Shown here one piece after another: positions 43,532 to 52,308 of a stretch of DNA of 64,000 nt (positions are counted from its first letter, which is position 1; each line of letters starts with the position of its first letter). The notes below the pieces were generated by a model. The model did no database searches. It was not told the origin of the DNA and worked only from the letters and a program-made list of their open reading frames with translations. The stretch comes from Nocardia coubleae NBRC 108252 (GTDB lineage Bacteria; Actinomycetota; Actinomycetes; Mycobacteriales; Mycobacteriaceae). The position numbers and the translations under genes are program-made. Location: the NCBI RefSeq assembly GCF_001612805.1, contig NZ_BDBD01000007.1, forward strand, positions 62,001-126,000. Direction: 5' to 3'.

Positions 43532-45019
43532 TTGACTGAGTTGGATCTGTTCCCGTTGCCCTTTCGTGCCGCCCATGTGGCGTGTGTCGCGCCCGTTCGG
43601 ACGGTGCGGGAGCTCGAGATGATGCGGTTGAGTGCGAGTATCCGGGCCAAGCCGGAGTGGTTTCGCAAGCGCGAGGATGCCGAGGTCGTGGCGCGGTGGT
43701 CGCGGGAGGCGGCCGAGCAGGGGATGACGCAGGCTCAGATCCGCTATGTGCTCGACGAATTGGGGTACTACGCCGAGCTTCGTGATGCGGAGCGCGGGAT
43801 CGAGGTGTCGGCTGTCGACGGGGTGTGGCAGTCGGACTCGGTGGTCGACGAGGATCTGCGTAAGCGGTTGGCCGAGGCGGTGCGCGTACTGGAGGAAGTG
43901 CCGGCTGCGGAACTGGATTGGCATCCGGGATCCGACGGGCAGGTGCTCGATCTGGTGCATCCCTCGATGTACTGCCTGGTGCGTGGCGTGAGCTTGCCCG
44001 AGGACGCACCATGGCCCACTCCGGAGAAGAACGCCGAGTCGGCCTCGCATTCGAAGAAGTTCCAGTGGTTGCCCACCGATGTCGAGGTCGGCGCCGACGG
44101 TTCCGTGGCGTTCCTTTCTTACGTGAACAACGTCGACCCCGACCGCCATCAGGACCTCGCCGCCGTCCTGCCCGAGCTCTTCGGCCGGACACTCCCCCTG
44201 CTGGAGAACGTGCTCACCGATCTGCGCGCCCCGAAACGAGTGCGCATCGTCGCCGACCCGTTCGGCTGGTACGAGGACACCGAACCGCAACCCCCGGAGG
44301 ACGACGACGAGGCGGCCGAGGAAGCCTACGAGGAAGCCATGGAGAAGTGGTGGGAGGAACGTCAGCCCGCCATCCCGGACGCGCCCGAGTTCCAGCCGCC
44401 CGAGCGGGACGACACTCACACCGTCACGCTCAGCGGCCGCCGGCTGCAGGTGATCGTCAAACTGGCCAACATCCACCTCACTCCGGACAAACCCGAATAT
44501 CCCGGTGGTTCATGGCATGTCGAGGCCATGCTGAACGAACGCATCGTCGCCACCGCCATCTACTACTGGGACAGCGACAACATCACCGAAAGCCTGCTCG
44601 GTTTCCGCACCGCCATCGACGAGCCGTACTACGAGCAGAACGACCGCACCGGAGTCCGCGAGGTCTACGGTCTCGACGACGAGGACGCGCTCAACCAGGA
44701 ACTGGGCTCGGTCCGCACCACGACCGGCCGCTGCGTGGCCTTTCCGAACATCTACCAGCACCGCGTCGCCCCGTTCCGGCTCGACGATCCGACCCGAAAC
44801 GGTCACCGAAAGATCGTGGCCTTCTTCCTGGTTGACCCGTCGGTCACCATCACCTCGACCGCCGACATCCCGCCGCAGCAGCCGTGGTCACCCACCTCGA
44901 CGATGACCAGGGCCCAGGCCGAGGAATTCCGTGAACAACTGATGCACGAACGCAAGTTCTTCGTCGACGAACACAACGAGGAATACTTCGAGCGGGAGTT
45001 CTACCTCTGCGAGCACTGA
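43532..45019 (+). CDS. DUF4246 family protein, putative Fe(II)/2-oxoglutarate-type oxygenase
   Basis: A 495-residue protein matching the DUF4246 layout known mainly from fungi and scattered actinobacteria. The segments GGSWHVEAMLNERIVATAIYY, WDSDNITES and CVAFPNIYQHRVAPF supply a possible H-x-E...H iron facial triad, followed by a conserved Arg in GHRKIVAFFLVDP. A strongly acidic stretch (PPEDDDEAAEEAYEEAMEKW) lies mid-protein. Start TTG 43532 with a weak ribosome site. The oxygenase idea rests on the visible triad and is inference; the substrate is unknown. Confidence 0.8.
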   Translation: MTELDLFPLPFRAAHVACVAPVRTVRELEMMRLSASIRAKPEWFRKREDAEVVARWSREAAEQGMTQAQIRYVLDELGYYAELRDAERGIEVSAVDGVWQSDSVVDEDLRKRLAEAVRVLEEVPAAELDWHPGSDGQVLDLVHPSMYCLVRGVSLPEDAPWPTPEKNAESASHSKKFQWLPTDVEVGADGSVAFLSYVNNVDPDRHQDLAAVLPELFGRTLPLLENVLTDLRAPKRVRIVADPFGWYEDTEPQPPEDDDEAAEEAYEEAMEKWWEERQPAIPDAPEFQPPERDDTHTVTLSGRRLQVIVKLANIHLTPDKPEYPGGSWHVEAMLNERIVATAIYYWDSDNITESLLGFRTAIDEPYYEQNDRTGVREVYGLDDEDALNQELGSVRTTTGRCVAFPNIYQHRVAPFRLDDPTRNGHRKIVAFFLVDPSVTITSTADIPPQQPWSPTSTMTRAQAEEFREQLMHERKFFVDEHNEEYFEREFYLCEH

Positions 45020-45020
45020 C

Positions 45021-46052
45021 CTACTTCGCGTGGCGGCCGACCTCGTCCAGGTGCGTCAGTGCTTGCCGGTAGGACTCGAAAAGACTTGTCTCGCAGTACG
45101 GCACGCCGATCTCGTCGCAGAAGCCCGCGACGATCGGCTGTGCGTGCCGCAGGTTGGCGCGCGGCATCGACGGGAACAGGTGATGTTCGATCTGGTAGTT
45201 CAGGCCGCCCATCGCCAGGTCGACGAGGAAGCTGCCGCGCACATTGCGTGAAGTGAGGACCTGACGACGGAGGAAGTCGGTGTTGTCACCCTCGGGCAGG
45301 ACTTCCATGCCCTTGTGGTTGGGCGCGAACGTCGAACCCATGTACAGCCCGAACAGGCCCTGCTGGACGGCGATGAACACCAGTGCTTTGCCCGGCGACA
45401 GCACCAGGAACGCCGCCGACAGCAGACCGATGAAGTGGGCTGCGAGCAGTGCACCCTCCCAGACGCGGTTCGCGATCGGCCAGCGGAACACTGCGACGAT
45501 GCTCTTCCAGTGCAGGCTGCCGCCTTCGAGCAGCAGCAACGGGAAGAACAGCCACCCCTGGTAGCGGAAGATGAAGCGGCGCCAGCCCTTTCCGGTCCGC
45601 GCGCGCTCGCCGGAGAACGCCAGCACTCCCATCGCGTCCGGGTCCATGCCCTCGGTATTGGGGTGGGCGTGATGGCGGGCGTGATTGCTGGTCCACCAGC
45701 CGATACTCAACCCGATCGCCAGATTGCCCGCGATCAGGCCATACAGGTAGTTGGCCTTGCGGCCCGCGAAGATCTGCTTGTGCCCGGCGTCGTGGCCGAG
45801 GAAGGCGATCTGCGAGAACACCATCGCGAGGAACGCCGCCACGAGCAGCGTCCACCACGAGTCCCCGATGACGAAAAATGCCGCCCAACCAGCGACGAAA
45901 GCCGCCGCGGTGAGGGCACTCTTCCACCCGTAATACCGCAACCGCCGGTCCAAGAGGTTCGCCTCCCGGACACGACGCAACAGGACCGAGAACTCACTGC
46001 CACGCACGGGGACGACATCTGACGCTATAACCACCGCACAAGCATGGCGCAT
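45021..46052 (-). CDS. Membrane fatty-acid desaturase
   Basis: A di-iron desaturase with three His boxes: HDAGH (FLGHDAGHKQIF), HARHH (SNHARHHAHPN) and QIEHH (YQIEHHLFPSMPRANL). The final Gln-Ile-Glu-His-His form places it with front-end or DesA3-like acyl-CoA/lipid desaturases; four to six membrane helices are present. The start is uncertain: ATG 46052 (343 residues) or GTG 46007, which follows a TATAGC element and may be leaderless. It is convergent with, and abuts, the DUF4246 gene. Electron donors are encoded elsewhere. Confidence 0.88.
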   Translation of the reverse strand: MRHACAVVIASDVVPVRGSEFSVLLRRVREANLLDRRLRYYGWKSALTAAAFVAGWAAFFVIGDSWWTLLVAAFLAMVFSQIAFLGHDAGHKQIFAGRKANYLYGLIAGNLAIGLSIGWWTSNHARHHAHPNTEGMDPDAMGVLAFSGERARTGKGWRRFIFRYQGWLFFPLLLLEGGSLHWKSIVAVFRWPIANRVWEGALLAAHFIGLLSAAFLVLSPGKALVFIAVQQGLFGLYMGSTFAPNHKGMEVLPEGDNTDFLRRQVLTSRNVRGSFLVDLAMGGLNYQIEHHLFPSMPRANLRHAQPIVAGFCDEIGVPYCETSLFESYRQALTHLDEVGRHAK

Positions 46053-46102
46053 GGAGGCCACAGCCGGGTGAACGGGTTGCAGATCGATGACGACCGATTG
46101 CC

Positions 46103-46747
46103 TCAGCGCCGCCAGAAGAAGTGGTGGACGACCCCGCTGGGGCTGGGGACTTCTTCGTGCTGGAAGCGGTCCGCCAGTTCGGCCGGGCTCTCCCACAGCC
46201 GCTCCCCCGCGCCCAGCTCCACCGGGGCGACCGCGATGTGCAGTTGATCGATGAGGTCGGCGTCGAGGAATTCCCGGACCGTCGCCACGCCGCCGCCGAT
46301 GCGCACATCCTTGCCGTCGGCGGCGTCGAGGGCCCGTGCCAACGCCTCTTTCGGCGAGGCGTTCAGGAAGTGGAAGGTGGTGTCGGACAACGTGAACGAA
46401 GGGCGTTCATGGTGAGTGAGCACGAAAACCGGTGTGCGGAAAGGCGGTTCGTCACCCCACCAGCCCTGCCAGTCGTAGTTCTCCCACGGACCGCGCTGCG
46501 GACCGAACTTGTTGCGGCCCATGATCTCCGCGCCGATATTGCGGGCGTAGTCGCGGGTGATGTAGTCGTCGAGGCCGTAGCTGCCGCCCGGCGCGGTCCG
46601 GCCGGGCCAGTGCGCGGTGGCGCCCGCCCAGGACATGAAGTCCCCCGGGTCGGCGTGGCCGAACGGCCGCTCGCGGCTCTGCCCCTCACCTGCCCCGTAC
46701 CCGTCGGTGGAAATGCTGAAGTTCTGCACCCGGACCAGCTGTGCCAT
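46103..46747 (-). CDS. Dihydrofolate reductase-like (RibD C-terminal) protein
   Basis: A 214-residue protein of the DHFR/RibD-C fold: LVRVQNFSISTDGYGAG at the N-terminus, AEIMGRNKFGP, PVFVLTHHERPSF, VRIGGGVATVREFLDADLIDQLHIAVAPV and LGAGERLW. Members reduce flavin-like or other small substrates with NADPH; the real substrate is unknown. It is divergent from an HxlR regulator, a very common pairing, with a repeat-rich 61-base gap between them. Confidence 0.9.
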   Translation of the reverse strand: MAQLVRVQNFSISTDGYGAGEGQSRERPFGHADPGDFMSWAGATAHWPGRTAPGGSYGLDDYITRDYARNIGAEIMGRNKFGPQRGPWENYDWQGWWGDEPPFRTPVFVLTHHERPSFTLSDTTFHFLNASPKEALARALDAADGKDVRIGGGVATVREFLDADLIDQLHIAVAPVELGAGERLWESPAELADRFQHEEVPSPSGVVHHFFWRR

Positions 46748-46766
46748 GGCGGCACCCCTTTCTGAT

Positions 46767-46789
46767 TGCGATCTGCAAGCAGTTGCGAC
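46767..46789. promoter_or_regulatory. HxlR-type operator between reductase and regulator
   Basis: TTGCGA occurs twice, 17 bases apart, and forms overlapping inverted repeats TTGC-N5-GCAA and GCAA-N4-TTGC. A TAAACT hexamer at 46798-46803 is the likely -10 for the regulator. The position suits repression of both divergent genes. Confidence 0.5.
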
Positions 46790-46808
46790 GGTAACCTAAA
46801 CTGATCCT

Positions 46809-47324
46809 GTGATGCAACCAGTTTCGAAGAACAAGCTGCCGGTGCCGCCCGGCAAATCCGGATGCCCGATCAACCGGAGCGTCGAATTGCTCGGCGACCG
46901 CTGGAGCATGATCGTGCTGCGCGACATGATGTTCGGCGGGCACACGCACTTCCGGGAGCTGCTCACCGGCTCGATCGAAGGGATCGCATCGAACGTCCTG
47001 GCGGCGCGGCTGGCGAAGCTGGTTTCGGCCGGGTTGCTCACCCGCCACGACGATCCGTCGCACCGACAGAAGGTGGAATACCGGCTCACCGAGGCCGCGA
47101 TCGATCTCGTCCCGGTGTTGGCTCAGCTAGGCGCCTGGGGCGCGCGCTGGCTCGAGGCCACACCGGAGCTGACCGTGCGCGCGGAACTTCTCGCCGCGGG
47201 CGGACCACCGCTGTGGGAGCGATTCATGGCAGAGCTGCGCGCCACGCACCTCGAGGGCGCACCCACCCCGCGCGACGGCGTCCTGGCCGAGCTCACCGCC
47301 GCCTACGAGGCAGCCAAGTCCTGA
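46809..47324 (+). CDS. HxlR-family transcriptional regulator
   Basis: A 171-residue winged-helix regulator. The N-terminal HxlR domain is clear: a Cys in GKSGCPINRSVELLGDRWSMIVLRDMMFGGHTHF, then the recognition helix in ASNVLAARLAKLVSAGLL and the wing HRQKVEYRLTEAAIDL. The single Cys is the redox- or electrophile-sensing residue in several homologues. Start GTG 46809 (ATG 46812 possible). It probably controls the divergent DHFR-like gene. Confidence 0.9.
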   Translation: MMQPVSKNKLPVPPGKSGCPINRSVELLGDRWSMIVLRDMMFGGHTHFRELLTGSIEGIASNVLAARLAKLVSAGLLTRHDDPSHRQKVEYRLTEAAIDLVPVLAQLGAWGARWLEATPELTVRAELLAAGGPPLWERFMAELRATHLEGAPTPRDGVLAELTAAYEAAKS

Positions 47325-47400
47325 CCCCCCGCAGCCGGGGCTCCCGATGGCGCGCGACCCGAGCGAATCCCGATTCGGGCGGCGCTCGCTACCCGTCGTG

Positions 47401-47895
47401 TCAGACGGACTCGTCGACGAGGTGGGCGTTCCACACCGCCGCGGCTTGTTCGTGGGAGTCGACACCGGCGAAGAAGGCGTCGGCGATCGCATCGTAGTCC
47501 GGCTCCTCGAAACCGCTCGTGCCGACGAACTTCGGCCGGTACACAGCGAAACCCAGCTCGCTCGCGTGCGGCCGATACGGGACAGCCATCTTGATCGACC
47601 GTCGCTGCGGCCCGTAGTCGATCGCCTCGATGACGAGCGCATCCGTCCGCCCGTTCGGCAACCGCAGGAATGCGTCGACGACGAGCGCGGCATACGCCCA
47701 CTCGGGACGCCCCTCCTGCAACTGCGCAGCCCCCATCTGCGCGGCGTCGGCGACATCGTCGGCCTGGAAACGCACCAGTCCCTCAGCCCCGTCCGTTCTG
47801 GCATAACCGATCAACGGAATCAATAACGAAGAGTCGCTGACGCTCCAGATCCCGTGTGCTCCAGCGAAACCTGCGACCTTCGCGAATTCGTACAC
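47401..47895 (-). CDS. Unknown soluble protein
   Basis: A 164-residue protein I do not recognise. It is acidic and soluble, with features GIWSVSDSSLLIPLIGYARTDG, WAYAALVVDAFLRLPNGRTDALVIEAI and a Tyr-Arg-Pro-rich SIKMAVPYRPHASELGFAVYRP, ending in a helical acidic tail. GTG 47895 lies 7 bases after a TAGGCT hexamer, suggesting a leaderless transcript; TTG 47919 is the longer alternative. It is divergent from the P-loop kinase gene. Confidence 0.7.
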   Translation of the reverse strand: MYEFAKVAGFAGAHGIWSVSDSSLLIPLIGYARTDGAEGLVRFQADDVADAAQMGAAQLQEGRPEWAYAALVVDAFLRLPNGRTDALVIEAIDYGPQRRSIKMAVPYRPHASELGFAVYRPKFVGTSGFEEPDYDAIADAFFAGVDSHEQAAAVWNAHLVDESV

Positions 47896-48100
47896 ACCGA
47901 CGAGCCTAGCGCCGGTCAACGATCAGGGGTTGTTCCAGCGACGCGAAGGGGATTGTCGCCTCAACCGGTTCGTCGAGGAGGAGCACTCCGGAACCCGTAG
48001 GTCGCCCCGCCCGGCCCATTCTCGATTGACAGAGCCCGTCGAGCCGACGAAGACTGATCCGCTGGCTGACGCGGACGACCACGTTCAAGGGGTGCATCGG

Positions 48101-48637
48101 ATGGACGGAACAGTGATCATTCTGACCGGCCCGCCGGGAGCAGGGAAAAGCACGGTCGCAGATGCGTTCGCCCGAAAGCTCGAGCGGGGCGTGCACCTAC
48201 ATACCGACGACTTCTGGCATTACATAGTCGCCGGAGCGATCCCGCCCTACGAACCGGCATCAGCTCGCCAAAACCAGACCGTCATGAACGTCATCGCCGG
48301 AGCGGCCTTCACCTATGCGGCAGGCGGATTCACGACAGTGCTCGATGGCATCGTCGGGCCGTGGATGCTCCACCACTTCCGCGACCACACGCCCGGTATC
48401 GCCCTCCACTACGTCGTACTGCGGCCCGGCCGCGACATCACACTGTCGCGAGCCAAGGCGCGAACGGCGCCCCAAGCCCTCGTCGACGAGCAGCCGATTG
48501 CCACGATGTGGGACCAATTCGCTTCCTTGGGCGACTACGAGCCGCATGTGCTCGACACGTCGACAGACGATGCGCACCGAACCATCGAACGCGTCACCGA
48601 CGCCGTCACCTCCAACAGGTTTCGCCTCCACCTTTAG
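48101..48637 (+). CDS. P-loop small-molecule kinase, AAA_33/zeta-toxin-like
   Basis: A 178-residue P-loop NTPase. Walker A is ILTGPPGAGKST, followed by the substrate-facing LHTDDFWHYI and a lid-like RAKARTAPQ with Arg residues. The fold resembles chloramphenicol phosphotransferase, gluconate kinase and zeta toxins. No epsilon-type antitoxin gene is adjacent, so a resistance or housekeeping phosphotransferase is as likely as a toxin. ATG 48101 has AAGGGG upstream; in-frame sequence extends earlier without a better start. Confidence 0.8.
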   Translation: MDGTVIILTGPPGAGKSTVADAFARKLERGVHLHTDDFWHYIVAGAIPPYEPASARQNQTVMNVIAGAAFTYAAGGFTTVLDGIVGPWMLHHFRDHTPGIALHYVVLRPGRDITLSRAKARTAPQALVDEQPIATMWDQFASLGDYEPHVLDTSTDDAHRTIERVTDAVTSNRFRLHL

Positions 48638-48671
48638 CGCAGGCAACGCCGCCCGGAGCGTTGAGACCACC

Positions 48672-49139
48672 TCAGCCGAGGCCGTCCGGAACGATGCGAA
48701 GTTTTTGCGCGATGCGGGCGAGGGCTTTCTGATCACTCGTGCTGAGCGAGTCGAGGACGGTGCGGCGCACTGAACGCAGGTGTGTCGGAGCTGCCAGACG
48801 CACGATGCCCAGGCCTGCGTCGGTGAGTTGGGCGAGGGTGTAGCGACCGTCTGTCGGGTCGGGTGCTCGGACGATCCAACCGCGCTGTTCACAGCGCTTG
48901 GTGACGTTGGACAGGCGCGACAGCGACCCGCTGGCGAGGACGGCGAGTTCCCCCATGCGCAGCTTGCGTTGCGGCGCTTCGGAGAGGTGACTGAGCACGA
49001 GGTACTCGAACAGCGTGAGGTCGTGCTCTTGCCGCAGCGGTGATTCCAGCTTCCCGGGAAGCAGTAGGACCAGGGAGATCAGCCCGGTCCACGCAGCCTT
49101 CTCGTGCTCATCGAGCCAGTGATCTTCCTGGTCGCCCAT
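48672..49139 (-). CDS. MarR-family regulator
   Basis: A 155-residue winged-helix regulator: LTLFEYLVLSHLSEAPQRKLRMGELAVL, the recognition helix SGSLSRLSNVTKRCEQRGWI and the wing DPTDGRYTLAQLTDAG. It is divergent from a RidA-family gene with a palindrome-rich gap, and so probably represses it and itself in response to a small ligand or oxidant (one Cys lies near the recognition helix). Confidence 0.9.
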   Translation of the reverse strand: MGDQEDHWLDEHEKAAWTGLISLVLLLPGKLESPLRQEHDLTLFEYLVLSHLSEAPQRKLRMGELAVLASGSLSRLSNVTKRCEQRGWIVRAPDPTDGRYTLAQLTDAGLGIVRLAAPTHLRSVRRTVLDSLSTSDQKALARIAQKLRIVPDGLG

Positions 49140-49191
49140 GCGTGTCTCCGTGCTGCTCAGGAGGTCTGTTGCCGGCGGACTCGAGCCGGCA

Positions 49192-49246
49192 ATGACTTCA
49201 AGGTTGAATTATTGACTGCGCAGGGTTAGTTTACGTGTGAAGTCAT
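49192..49246. promoter_or_regulatory. MarR-type operator region
   Basis: TTCAA-GG-TTGAA (49197-49208) is a compact dyad nested in a wider pair ATGACTTCA (49192-49200) and TGAAGTCAT (49238-49246). TTGACT at 49213 may be a -35. It lies between the divergent MarR and RidA genes. Confidence 0.55.
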
Positions 49247-49283
49247 ACGTCGCGGTACGCCCCTCCACACGAATGAGAGCATC

Positions 49284-49709
49284 ATGAGCACCGTTACCTT
49301 CGGCATCAGTCCCGGCGCAGGCGAGAAGCTGCACCAAGCGCTCGGCTACAGCAGCGCCGTCCGGGTCGACGACCGGGTGGAGACCTCTGGTCAGGCCGGG
49401 GTGAATGACGAGCTGATCGTTCCCGACTCGCTGGAGGACGAGATCATCCAGGCTTTCGACAACGTGGAGCGAACGCTCGCCACCGTTGGCGCCACCTGGA
49501 AGGACGTCATTCACGTCAACTCCTACCACAAGGTCGAAGCGGGAAGCGGCGTCATCGGAGACGACCACAACGAGGTGATGGCCGAGCAGTTCCGTCGGCG
49601 CCTCGGCGGCCGCGCGCCGATCTGGACCGAGACCGGGGTGACCGCGCTCGGTCTCGCCGCCATGCGCGTGGAGATTCGAGTCACCGCCATCGTCGGTTCC
49701 GGAAACTGA
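49284..49709 (+). CDS. RidA/YjgF-family protein
   Basis: A 141-residue RidA-like protein: RVDDRVETSGQAGVND, ATWKDVIHVNSYHK and the terminal TETGVTALGLAAMRVEIRVTAIV, which retains an Arg near the canonical position (AMRVEIRV). It is the second RidA-family gene in the window, this time under a MarR rather than a TetR regulator. It may detoxify reactive enamines or imines. Confidence 0.85.
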   Translation: MSTVTFGISPGAGEKLHQALGYSSAVRVDDRVETSGQAGVNDELIVPDSLEDEIIQAFDNVERTLATVGATWKDVIHVNSYHKVEAGSGVIGDDHNEVMAEQFRRRLGGRAPIWTETGVTALGLAAMRVEIRVTAIVGSGN

Positions 49710-49839
49710 ACGCCGCATCCAGCGACCGAAAGCAGCGCCTCACTCGCGAGTACTACCGAGGACGCTCCCACGGAGTGATGTGGCGCGGCTCGGCTCGTTC
49801 GTAATCTCGCCGTACTGACCAACGGCGAGAGGACATTTG

Positions 49840-50661
49840 ATGATCATCCCCACCGAGCGGAGATCGCCGATGCAGCGGCTCCGGGTGCCGGTTCTGCTCG
49901 TCGGGGCGGTCGTGTTGCTGATCGCCGCGCGGGGCGTGGACGCGCTCGTTCCGGATGTGCCTGTGCTGCGGTTCTTCCTAGGAATCGGCGCGGCGGTCGG
50001 GGCGATCTTCGCTTTCAGGTGGCTTACCTGCCGTGTCGAGAAACGGTCGGAGGTCATGGAATTGGCTGCCGCTGGGCGGTGGCGGGGGCTCGGGCACGGT
50101 GTACTCATCGGAGCCGGGGCATTCCTCGCGACGATGCTGCTCGCGACCCTGTTCACCGACGCCGACATCACCAGTGGCTCATTCGGAGCCTGCCTGGGAG
50201 TGGCGGGCTCGATGGCTTCGGTGGCGGTCACCGAGGAGCTGCTGTTCCGTGGCGTGGTGCATCGCATCCTGGAAGAACGGACCGGCAGCATCGTCGCGAT
50301 CGCGGTCTCGTCACTGATCTTCGGCCTGACGCACTTGGTCAACAGCAATGCCACGCCGTGGGGTGCTCTGGCCATCGCGGTCGAAGGTGGTGCGCTGCTC
50401 GCCATCGCCTACACCGCCACGCGGTCGTTGTGGTTGCCGATCGGCCTGCATTTCGCCTGGAATTTCACGGAGTCCGGCGTGTTCGGCACTGCGGTATCCG
50501 GCGCCCACGGCGAATCCGGCCTGCTACGCACCGTCCTCTCCGGACCGGATGTGCTGACCGGTGGGACATTCGGTCCGGAGGCGAGTCTCTTCGCACTGCT
50601 GTGCTGTCTGGTCCCGGCGGTGTGGATGCTCCGCGGTGCGAAGCTCGTCACCCGGCGCTGA
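49840..50661 (+). CDS. CPBP/Abi-family intramembrane metalloprotease-like protein
   Basis: A 273-residue polytopic protein with the CPBP motifs: EELLFRG (VAVTEELLFRGVVHRI), FGLTHLVN and HFAWNF (LPIGLHFAWNFTES). These give the Glu-Glu and His residues of the family, related to Rce1 prenyl-protein proteases and to bacteriocin self-immunity proteins. ATG 49840 has GAGAGGA upstream. The gene stands alone; no bacteriocin gene was seen nearby. Confidence 0.9.
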   Translation: MIIPTERRSPMQRLRVPVLLVGAVVLLIAARGVDALVPDVPVLRFFLGIGAAVGAIFAFRWLTCRVEKRSEVMELAAAGRWRGLGHGVLIGAGAFLATMLLATLFTDADITSGSFGACLGVAGSMASVAVTEELLFRGVVHRILEERTGSIVAIAVSSLIFGLTHLVNSNATPWGALAIAVEGGALLAIAYTATRSLWLPIGLHFAWNFTESGVFGTAVSGAHGESGLLRTVLSGPDVLTGGTFGPEASLFALLCCLVPAVWMLRGAKLVTRR

Positions 50662-50741
50662 CAGTTCACTTCCGGACCTCCCGCCTCCGGCCGAAATAGC
50701 CTCGGCGGCTGCGATTCTCGCTTTCGATGCACGAGTTAATG

Positions 50742-50858
50742 TTGCTGGAACAGCAAGTTTGCGTGCCAGATCGTGTCCGATCCGGAAACACTGAGAGGTG
50801 TCCCGTTCAAAGGGGTCTCGATGAGCGCCATCCATGCGGTCACCTCCTGGAACGGGAC
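50742..50858 (+). promoter_or_regulatory. Inverted repeats upstream of the hydrolase lipoprotein
   Basis: TTGCTG-GAA-CAGCAA (50742-50756) is a perfect short palindrome, possibly an operator. Further on, GTCCCGTTC (50800-50808) can pair with GAACGGGAC (50850-50858) around a 41-base loop, possibly a structured leader. No regulator gene is adjacent. Confidence 0.4.
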
Positions 50859-50934
50859 CGGGAGCGCCGTTCTCGGCGCCCCATGCCGCCGCGTCCCGCT
50901 CTCAGCATCCGCCGATTTCTCTGGACAGGAACAC

Positions 50935-51960
50935 ATGATCACCGCAATCCGGCCGTCACCGCACCGCTTCCGCCGAGCCGTACACGCGATGGTGACCGGC
51001 ACGCTGGCTCTGCTGCTCACGGTCGGCACCGCCGCGTGCACCACGCCCATCTCTGCCGACATTCCCCCATACGCCCTTGCTACCTACAACGATCCGGAAT
51101 TCGACAGGACCTTCCGGCACGAGTTCGCCGATATCGACGGGGTCCGGATGCACTACGTGACCGGTGGCAGCGGCACACCGGTGGTGCTGATCCACGGTTG
51201 GCCGCAGACCTGGTTCGGCTGGTGGCCGATCATGCCGGAGCTGGCCGAGAAGCACACCGTCTACGCTATCGACCTTCCCGGGCTGGGCGACAGCACCGGC
51301 TCACCGAGCGGCTACGACAAAGCCACCTTGGCCCGCTACGTGCACACCCTGATCGCCGATCGGCTCGGGGTGCGCGATGCCCGCGTCATCGGGCACGATT
51401 TCGGTGCCGCGGTGGCATTCCAGTACGCCACTCAGTTCCCCGCCGACATCGCACGTCTCGGCTACCTCGACCTGCCGCTACCCGGGCCCGCGATCGATGC
51501 GGCCACATACCGGTCGATGAGCTGGCATATCGCCTTCCATTCCCAACGGCGGGTCCCCGAGGCAGTCGTCGACGACGTCCGCGAATATCTGGCGCTGTTC
51601 TATCCGCAGGTCTCCTTCGGCGGATCAGCCTTCGGTGGCACCTCGGACCGATCCCCGTTCACCGACGCCGAGAGCGATGAGTACGCACGGACTTACGGCC
51701 AACCCGAAAAGCTGGCAGGCGGATTCGAGCTCTACCGTGCTCTCGACCAGGACGTCCGCGATGCCGTGGCAGCAGCACCGACACCGGTGCCCACTCTGCT
51801 GATGACCGCCCAGGGCCAGCTAGACCCCGTCCGGACGACCGCGGCCCCACGGATGACCAATATCGTGCGGGCAGTGGATGTGCCGAACGCGGGCCACTGG
51901 CTCATCGAGGAGAACCCTCAGTTCGTCACCTCCGAACTGCTGCGCTTCCTCGCCGGATGA
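50935..51960 (+). CDS. Epoxide-hydrolase-like alpha/beta hydrolase, lipoprotein
   Basis: A 341-residue exported hydrolase. The signal peptide ends at lipobox TAAC (VGTAACTTP). The alpha/beta core has the oxyanion motif LIHGWPQTW and the nucleophile position occupied by Asp in VIGHDFGAAVAF, as in epoxide hydrolases and haloalkane dehalogenases. The His is in NAGHWLIEENP. A cap domain lies between. ATG 50935 (AGGA upstream) is preferred because it starts the signal peptide; the longer frame starts 54 codons earlier. Confidence 0.85.
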   Translation: MITAIRPSPHRFRRAVHAMVTGTLALLLTVGTAACTTPISADIPPYALATYNDPEFDRTFRHEFADIDGVRMHYVTGGSGTPVVLIHGWPQTWFGWWPIMPELAEKHTVYAIDLPGLGDSTGSPSGYDKATLARYVHTLIADRLGVRDARVIGHDFGAAVAFQYATQFPADIARLGYLDLPLPGPAIDAATYRSMSWHIAFHSQRRVPEAVVDDVREYLALFYPQVSFGGSAFGGTSDRSPFTDAESDEYARTYGQPEKLAGGFELYRALDQDVRDAVAAAPTPVPTLLMTAQGQLDPVRTTAAPRMTNIVRAVDVPNAGHWLIEENPQFVTSELLRFLAG

Positions 51961-52015
51961 GCTTGGCGGAACTCGTCGACAAGTGGTCTGGAGTACCGGG
52001 ATCACGACAAAAACA

Positions 52016-52046
52016 GGTAAGGCCCGGTCGATGACCGGGCCTTACC
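52016..52046. terminator. Bidirectional intrinsic terminator
   Basis: A perfect 14-base stem GGTAAGGCCCGGTC with a 3-base loop. On the minus strand it is followed by TGTTTTTG, serving tRNA-Ala; on the plus strand by TATTATTT, serving the hydrolase gene. Confidence 0.9.
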
Positions 52047-52057
52047 TATTATTTCTG

Positions 52058-52130
52058 TGGAGCTAAGGGGACTCGAACCCCTGACCCCCACACTGCCAGT
52101 GTGGTGCGCTACCAGCTGCGCCATAGCCCC
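52058..52130 (-). tRNA. tRNA-Ala (anticodon GGC)
   Basis: A 73-base cloverleaf: acceptor GGGGCTA/TAGCTCC, D-arm GCGC, anticodon stem CCACA/TGTGG with loop CTGGCAG, T-arm AGGGG-TTCGAGT-CCCCT, discriminator A. GGC reads GCC codons. CCA is not encoded. Confidence 0.95.
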
Positions 52131-52308
52131 GTGTTCTGTTGTTTCAGCCGCTCTCGCTGCTGCCTGAATGAAGTTACACCATGGTTCTCCGGGAGAACAA
52201 ATCGGCTGGTAGATGGCGAAAACGGGGCGATTCAGGAGTGGGTTCGGGGCTCAGGGAAGTGGGCGGGCGGCGCGGAGGGGGTCTAGGATGTGCGCAACCT
52301 CACGTGGG

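Noticed and set aside
48101..48637. Zeta toxin of an epsilon-zeta system
   Set aside because: No small antitoxin gene precedes it; the P-loop kinase fold is shared by many non-toxic phosphotransferases.
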